64,000 nucleotides of DNA from assembly GCF_900637185.1 (NCBI RefSeq), contig NZ_LR134352.1, positions 3,462,001-3,526,000 on the forward strand. The letters are read 5' to 3'. Source of the stretch: Nocardia asteroides (GTDB taxonomy: Bacteria; Actinomycetota; Actinomycetes; Mycobacteriales; Mycobacteriaceae). A program made the translations under genes and the position numbers. This document shows, piece after piece, positions 60,124-64,000 of this stretch (position 1 is its first letter; each line of letters starts with the position of its first letter). The notes beneath the pieces were generated by a model. It saw nothing but the letters and a program-made list of their open reading frames with translations. It made no database searches and was not told the DNA's origin.

Positions 60124-61221
60124 GTGGAAGGTCTCTTGCGACCCCTCATCGTCGTGCTGGCCACGATCGCGGTCACGGTGACGACGGGCCTGCTGGTCGA
60201 CCGGGTGTTGCGCTACATCGCACGCCGCAGGCCAGATACCCGATTGCCGCTGCTGCTGCGCCGGGTCCAGCTGCCGTTGCAGCTGCTGGTCGGCGCGGTG
60301 ACCCTGCGCGCGGCCTATCCGCTGGCGGAACTGGACCTGCGCCGGGACACCGTCGTCCGCAACGTGCTGGCCTCGGCCGCCGTCATCGCCGCGGTGTGGG
60401 CGATCATCCGGATCGTCGACGCCGTCGCCGAGAATCTGCTGCACCGGTACGCGCGCCGCACCAGCGACGTCTCCCGGGTGCGGCAGTTGCGCACCCAGCT
60501 GGGGCTGGTGCGCCGCATCGTCACCTCGGTCCTGGTCGTGACCACCGCCGCGGTTGCCATCCTGCTGCTGTTCCCGAGCCTGCGCACACTGGGCACCTCG
60601 ATGCTGGCGTCGGCCGGCGTCATCGGCATCATCGCGGGCGTCGCGGCGCAGTCGACGCTGAGCAATCTGATCGCCGGCCTACAGATCGCGTTCGGTGACT
60701 CGGTGAAGATCGGCGACACCGTCGTCGTGGAAGGGGAGTGGGGGACCGTCGAGGAGATCACCCTGGCCTTCCTCACCGTGCGGATCTGGGACGACCGGCG
60801 GCTGACCATGCCGGTGTCCTACTTCAACAGCAAGCCGTACGAGAACTGGTCGCGGGGCGGATCGGAGGTCACCGGCACGGTGTTCCTGCACCTGGACCAC
60901 AGCACGCCGGTGCCCGCGCTGCGCGCGCACCTGCACGAGTACCTGCGCGACCGCCCGGAATGGGACGGGCGCAGCGGGAATCTGGTCGTCACCGACAGCA
61001 CGCCGACCAGCATCGTCGTGCGGGCGACGATGTCGGCCGCGAACGCCGACGACGTCTGGGACCTGCGCTGCGCGGTCCGCGAGGAACTGCTGACCTGGCT
61101 CGGCCGCCATCACGCGCACGCCCTGCCCAAGATCCCCGCGACGATCACCGAATCCGACAGTGCGGCGGAGTTTTTCGACAGCCCCGCGCCGCAGTCGAAG
61201 CAGCAGGTCCACGCCCGGTGA
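60124..61221 (+). CDS. MscS family mechanosensitive channel
   Basis: The 365-residue protein has four hydrophobic helices, the pore helix TLGTSMLASAGVIGIIAGVAAQSTLSNLIAGLQIAF (about 155-190), and the MscS beta domain (KIGDTVVVEGEWGTVEEITLAFLTVRIWDDRRLTMPVSYFNSKPYENW). MscS channels release osmolytes on hypo-osmotic shock. GTG at 60124 follows GAGAGGAGTTCGATCTC. It is divergent from the TerD gene, so both could answer stress. Confidence 0.9.
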   Translation: MEGLLRPLIVVLATIAVTVTTGLLVDRVLRYIARRRPDTRLPLLLRRVQLPLQLLVGAVTLRAAYPLAELDLRRDTVVRNVLASAAVIAAVWAIIRIVDAVAENLLHRYARRTSDVSRVRQLRTQLGLVRRIVTSVLVVTTAAVAILLLFPSLRTLGTSMLASAGVIGIIAGVAAQSTLSNLIAGLQIAFGDSVKIGDTVVVEGEWGTVEEITLAFLTVRIWDDRRLTMPVSYFNSKPYENWSRGGSEVTGTVFLHLDHSTPVPALRAHLHEYLRDRPEWDGRSGNLVVTDSTPTSIVVRATMSAANADDVWDLRCAVREELLTWLGRHHAHALPKIPATITESDSAAEFFDSPAPQSKQQVHAR

Positions 61222-61322
61222 GCGCGGGTGGCGGAAACGGGGGTTGACACCGTGCCGATCGCGGCTTTGACTGACTGGGAAGCAGGTGTTACCTCCTCCG
61301 ACAGCGCTCTGAGAGGTAGACG

Positions 61323-62231
61323 ATGCGTGGCACGCGGTACGCGGCCCCGCGGCGTCGGCGTGCATCGACCGCCCGCCGCGGTGCCCTCTCGGTCCTGGCC
61401 GTGCTCGGCGCGTGCCTGCTCGCCCTGGCATCCGCCCAGCCGGTCGCCGGACAGCCCATAGCGAACACCGGTGAGAGCGGGTTCGCGATCCCCTTCGCCG
61501 GTGCGCCCACCTACGAACACGTGGCACCGACCCAGCTGACCGGGCCGGACCAGCTCAATCAGCCACTCGGCCAGGAATGGGCCGACGCGATCGCGGGACA
61601 GGTGGGGCTCAGCCGCGCCGACGCGCTCACCGAGCAGCAGTACGTCGATCTCACCACCGGCGGCGGCGTCGGCGGCGACCGCGCGGCGGCCGACGTGATC
61701 GTCGCGTGCGTGGAGATCCTCACCAATACGGTCGGAAACCCCCTGACTTCCAGGGCCGACGGGCAGCCGCTGTCGACGGTGCTGGCCAGTTACGGCTTGT
61801 ACGTCGATCCGGCCGGGCTGCTGCAGAGCCCGGCCAACGCGGCCGCGCCGACCCGGCAGGTGAACACCCTGATCGCGCCCGGCGGGTATGTCGGGAACTG
61901 GTTGCGGGACAACGGCGCCGCGCACACGCTGGTCGCGCTCTACCGTTCCGCCTACACCGTCCAGGCGGTGTACGGGTTCGCGGCACAGCAGATGTCGGGG
62001 ACCGCGCAGCTGGTCACCAATACCAAGGGCGGGGTGAGCACCCGGGTCGGCATGTCGATGGCGCCACCGCTGTGGATCGTGAACTTCGCGCTGATCTACG
62101 TCCTGAATCCCACCCTCGCGGCGGGCATGCCCGCCTACTGGACGCCCATCCCGCCGCCGGTGGCCGACGCCATCGCGGCCAGCCCCACCGGTCAGGTGCC
62201 GTACCGCGAGTACGCGGACTACTTCGGCTGA
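61323..62231 (+). CDS. Secreted protein of unknown family
   Basis: A 302-residue preprotein with a basic leader, a hydrophobic core (LSVLAVLGACLLALASAQP) and signal-peptide cleavage near VAGQ. The mature protein has an alternating hydrophobic pattern in its last third (PPLWIVNFALIYVLNPTLAAG), so it may associate with the membrane or cell envelope. GAGAGGTAGACG precedes the ATG. The 3' end overlaps the desaturase gene by 13 bases. I do not recognise a family. Confidence 0.7.
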   Translation: MRGTRYAAPRRRRASTARRGALSVLAVLGACLLALASAQPVAGQPIANTGESGFAIPFAGAPTYEHVAPTQLTGPDQLNQPLGQEWADAIAGQVGLSRADALTEQQYVDLTTGGGVGGDRAAADVIVACVEILTNTVGNPLTSRADGQPLSTVLASYGLYVDPAGLLQSPANAAAPTRQVNTLIAPGGYVGNWLRDNGAAHTLVALYRSAYTVQAVYGFAAQQMSGTAQLVTNTKGGVSTRVGMSMAPPLWIVNFALIYVLNPTLAAGMPAYWTPIPPPVADAIAASPTGQVPYREYADYFG

Positions 62232-63271
62232 GCGGCCGCGCGCAGCGGTGCGCCGACGTGATGCAGGTGCGTCAGCGCCTCGCGATAGGACGCGATCAGC
62301 CCCGTCTCGTGGTACGGCACACCGATTTCCCGGCAATGGTCACGGACGATGACCTGGGCGTGGCGCAGGTTCGGCGTGGGCATGCTCGGGAACAGATGGT
62401 GCTCGATCTGATAGTTCAGACCGCCCAGGGCGAGATCGATCATCGTGCCGCCGCGCACATTTCGCGAGGTCAGGACCTGGCGGCGGAGATAGTCGGGACG
62501 GTCGTCGCCGGTCAGCGTCGGCATGCCCTTGTGGTTCGGGGCGAAGATGCAGCCCATGTACAGGCCGAACAGGCCCTGATGGACCGCGAAGAAGGCGAGG
62601 GCCTTGCCCGCGGGCAGCACGGCGAACACAGCGGCCAGATACAGCGCGAAATGGCTGAACAGCAGCGCGCCTTCCCAGGCGCGATATTTCAGCTTCGCCT
62701 GCCGCAGCGCGCGCACGCCGGCCACGTGCAGATTCAGGCCCTCCAGCAACAGCAGGGGAAAGAACAGGTATGCCTGAGCCTGTCCCAGCAGTCGCGGCAG
62801 ACCACGGCTGGACCGTGCCTGCCGCTGGGACCAGAGCAGAATATCCGGGGCGACATCGGGATCGAGGTCCTCGTGATTCGGATTGGCGTGGTGGCGGGTG
62901 TGCTTGTCCTGCCACCAGCCGTAGCCCAGACCGATCCCCCCGTTGCCGACCAGCCGTCCCACCAGTTCCGTCGGCCGGCGCAGCCGGAAGACCTGACGAT
63001 GGGCCACATCGTGCATGACCAGGGCGATCTGCGCGAAAGTGACCGCCAGGAACGCGGCGACCAGCAAGGTCCACCACGAATCGCCGACGACCACGAACGC
63101 CGCCCAGCCCGCCACGAACGCGGCCCCGACCAGGCCGAGCCGGACCGCGTAGTAACCGGGCCGCCGGTTCAGCAGTCCGGCGGCGGAGACCCGGCGCAAC
63201 AGGCGGGCGTAGTCACCGTCCGCGCCGCGCCGTGGCGGCGATGATTCGGGAACCAGGGAGGAAGTCGGCAT
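62219..63271 (-). CDS. Membrane fatty-acid desaturase
   Basis: A 350-residue membrane protein with the three histidine boxes of acyl-lipid or acyl-CoA front-end desaturases: HDVAH (near 86), HTRHHANPNH (near 125) and QIEHHLF (near 290), each on the cytoplasmic side of hydrophobic helices. It would introduce a double bond into an acyl chain using oxygen and an external electron donor. There is no cytochrome b5 domain. The ATG is at 63271. Confidence 0.9.
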   Translation of the reverse strand: MPTSSLVPESSPPRRGADGDYARLLRRVSAAGLLNRRPGYYAVRLGLVGAAFVAGWAAFVVVGDSWWTLLVAAFLAVTFAQIALVMHDVAHRQVFRLRRPTELVGRLVGNGGIGLGYGWWQDKHTRHHANPNHEDLDPDVAPDILLWSQRQARSSRGLPRLLGQAQAYLFFPLLLLEGLNLHVAGVRALRQAKLKYRAWEGALLFSHFALYLAAVFAVLPAGKALAFFAVHQGLFGLYMGCIFAPNHKGMPTLTGDDRPDYLRRQVLTSRNVRGGTMIDLALGGLNYQIEHHLFPSMPTPNLRHAQVIVRDHCREIGVPYHETGLIASYREALTHLHHVGAPLRAAAQPK

Positions 63272-63456
63272 AGCTCGTCCTGACAGCGGAGGGGCGTGGT
63301 GTCGACATCCGACGCTAACGGCGGATTTCTCGTCGCTCGTAATCCTCTGGTATGACCCCGAATAGGACTGGGGTGTGGTTTTCGGCGTCCGCCGCCGTAT
63401 CGCGGAGTAAATTTGCAGACGGCACGCCCTTGTTCCCTCGATAGTGAGGTTCGATC

Positions 63457-63783
63457 ATGAGGACTCTCCGCACCACTCCCGCCGTGCTCGCCGCGCTCGT
63501 GTCGCTGGGTTTCGCCGCCGCCGGATGTTCGGTCTCGATCGGCACCGATACTGTCGACAAGGAGAAGGTGGCCGACCAGATCAGCACCCAGCTCGCCGCC
63601 CAAGTCGGGGAAACTCCCGACGAGGTCACCTGCCCCGAGGACCTGAAAGCCGAGCAGGGCGCCACCATCACCTGCACCCTGACCGAACAGGGCGCCACCT
63701 ACGACGTGAAGGTGACGGTCACCTCGGTCGACGACGACGACAATGTGAAATTCGATATCGAGGTCGCCGACGCGCCCAACTAG
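63457..63783 (+). CDS. DUF4333 lipoprotein
   Basis: A 108-residue lipoprotein (lipobox AAGC, Cys24) with a DUF4333 domain: DKEKVADQISTQLAAQVGETPDEVTCPEDLKAEQGATITCTLTEQG. Two further cysteines (CP and TITC) are characteristic of this actinobacterial family and form a disulfide in secreted relatives. Function is unknown. A GTGAGGTTCGATC site precedes the ATG. Confidence 0.85.
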   Translation: MRTLRTTPAVLAALVSLGFAAAGCSVSIGTDTVDKEKVADQISTQLAAQVGETPDEVTCPEDLKAEQGATITCTLTEQGATYDVKVTVTSVDDDDNVKFDIEVADAPN

Positions 63784-63797
63784 GACACCGCCACCGA

Positions 63798-64000
63798 TCA
63801 GCTTCCGGTCGCGCCCTGGGTGGCATTGCTGAATTGCGTCCTGGCGTCGTTGACGGCATTGCGCGGGGTGTAGAACGTCACCGTATTGCTGGTGTTTCCG
63901 CTCGCCAGCGGACATTCCACCCGCACCGCGTACGATCCCGGCGGAATCGACGGGATCACCAAGGCGGTGAACACCGCGGGCGCGGGATTCGCGTCGGGAT
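63798..64000 (-). CDS. C-terminal part of a secreted-type protein, cut by the window edge
   Basis: The last 67 codons of a minus-strand gene are open from the right edge and stop at TGA (63798-63800). The peptide (FTALVIPSIPPGSYAVRVEC, then TVTFYTPRNAVNDARTQFSN) has the look of a small Ig-like beta domain with a single Cys. The start lies outside the window, so signal and length are unknown. It is convergent with the DUF4333 gene. Confidence 0.6.
   Translation of the reverse strand, partial: PDANPAPAVFTALVIPSIPPGSYAVRVECPLASGNTSNTVTFYTPRNAVNDARTQFSNATQGATGS

Overview
The window is high-GC DNA (about 70 percent by eye) with dense, short-spaced genes, many GTG starts and frequent 4-base ATGA/GTGA stop-start overlaps. 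Several families are typical of mycolic-acid Actinomycetota: deazaflavin (F420)-type oxidoreductases, an Acg-like nitroreductase, DUF1918, DUF4333, DUF5709, MpaB-type oxygenase and small Gly-zipper secreted proteins. A Nocardia or close relative is the best guess. No rRNA, tRNA, CRISPR array, transposase or integrase was seen.

Layout. 1-3.2 kb: end of an amine oxidase gene, DUF1905, a DDN-like enzyme, a DUF1254/DUF1214 protein and a small membrane protein. 3.4-10.4 kb: an AraC regulator faces a three-gene operon (flavin monooxygenase, epimerase, Tat-exported ceramidase), with a divergent secreted beta-propeller protein. 10.5-16.2 kb: DinB proteins and the most unusual locus, a leaderless 1118-residue protein combining M23 peptidase, DUF1906, amidase and DUF4185 domains with two phage-lysin-like linker repeats, translationally coupled to a lipoprotein with a C-terminal membrane helix. 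16.3-25.5 kb: MarR/Old Yellow Enzyme pair with twin operators, a diguanylate cyclase, DUF402 and DUF5709 proteins, two tandem small secreted proteins, an Acg-like protein, and two divergent paralogues of an unrecognised family separated by two matching 25-bp palindromes.

25.6-36.0 kb is a catabolic island. Hydroxyquinol 1,2-dioxygenase opens the ring to maleylacetate, maleylacetate reductase gives 3-oxoadipate, the PcaIJ-type CoA-transferase activates it and the PcaF-type thiolase cleaves it. A dehydrogenase, an NTF2-like protein, an MFS transporter and a zinc alcohol dehydrogenase share the operon. An IclR regulator has a four-site operator array in front of pcaIJ, and an XRE-cupin regulator has TGAACA/TGTTCA palindromes at its own gene and at the dioxygenase operon promoter.

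36-50.9 kb: secreted proteins, then a TetR-controlled operon (flavin monooxygenase, OYE, SDR, acetoacetate-decarboxylase-like), an SDR/DapB-like pair with a divergent IclR gene, an MpaB/CrtC-like pair, and a TetR/F420-type pair. 50.9-56 kb: small regulators (ArsR, TetR) with clear palindromes, SRPBCC, VOC and membrane proteins. 56-64 kb: a small lipoprotein resembling an actinophage beta-sandwich protein, an HpnE-like dehydroxylase, TerD, MscS, a membrane fatty-acid desaturase and a DUF4333 lipoprotein. Almost every regulator is divergent from its presumed target, and palindromes are visible in many of these gaps.
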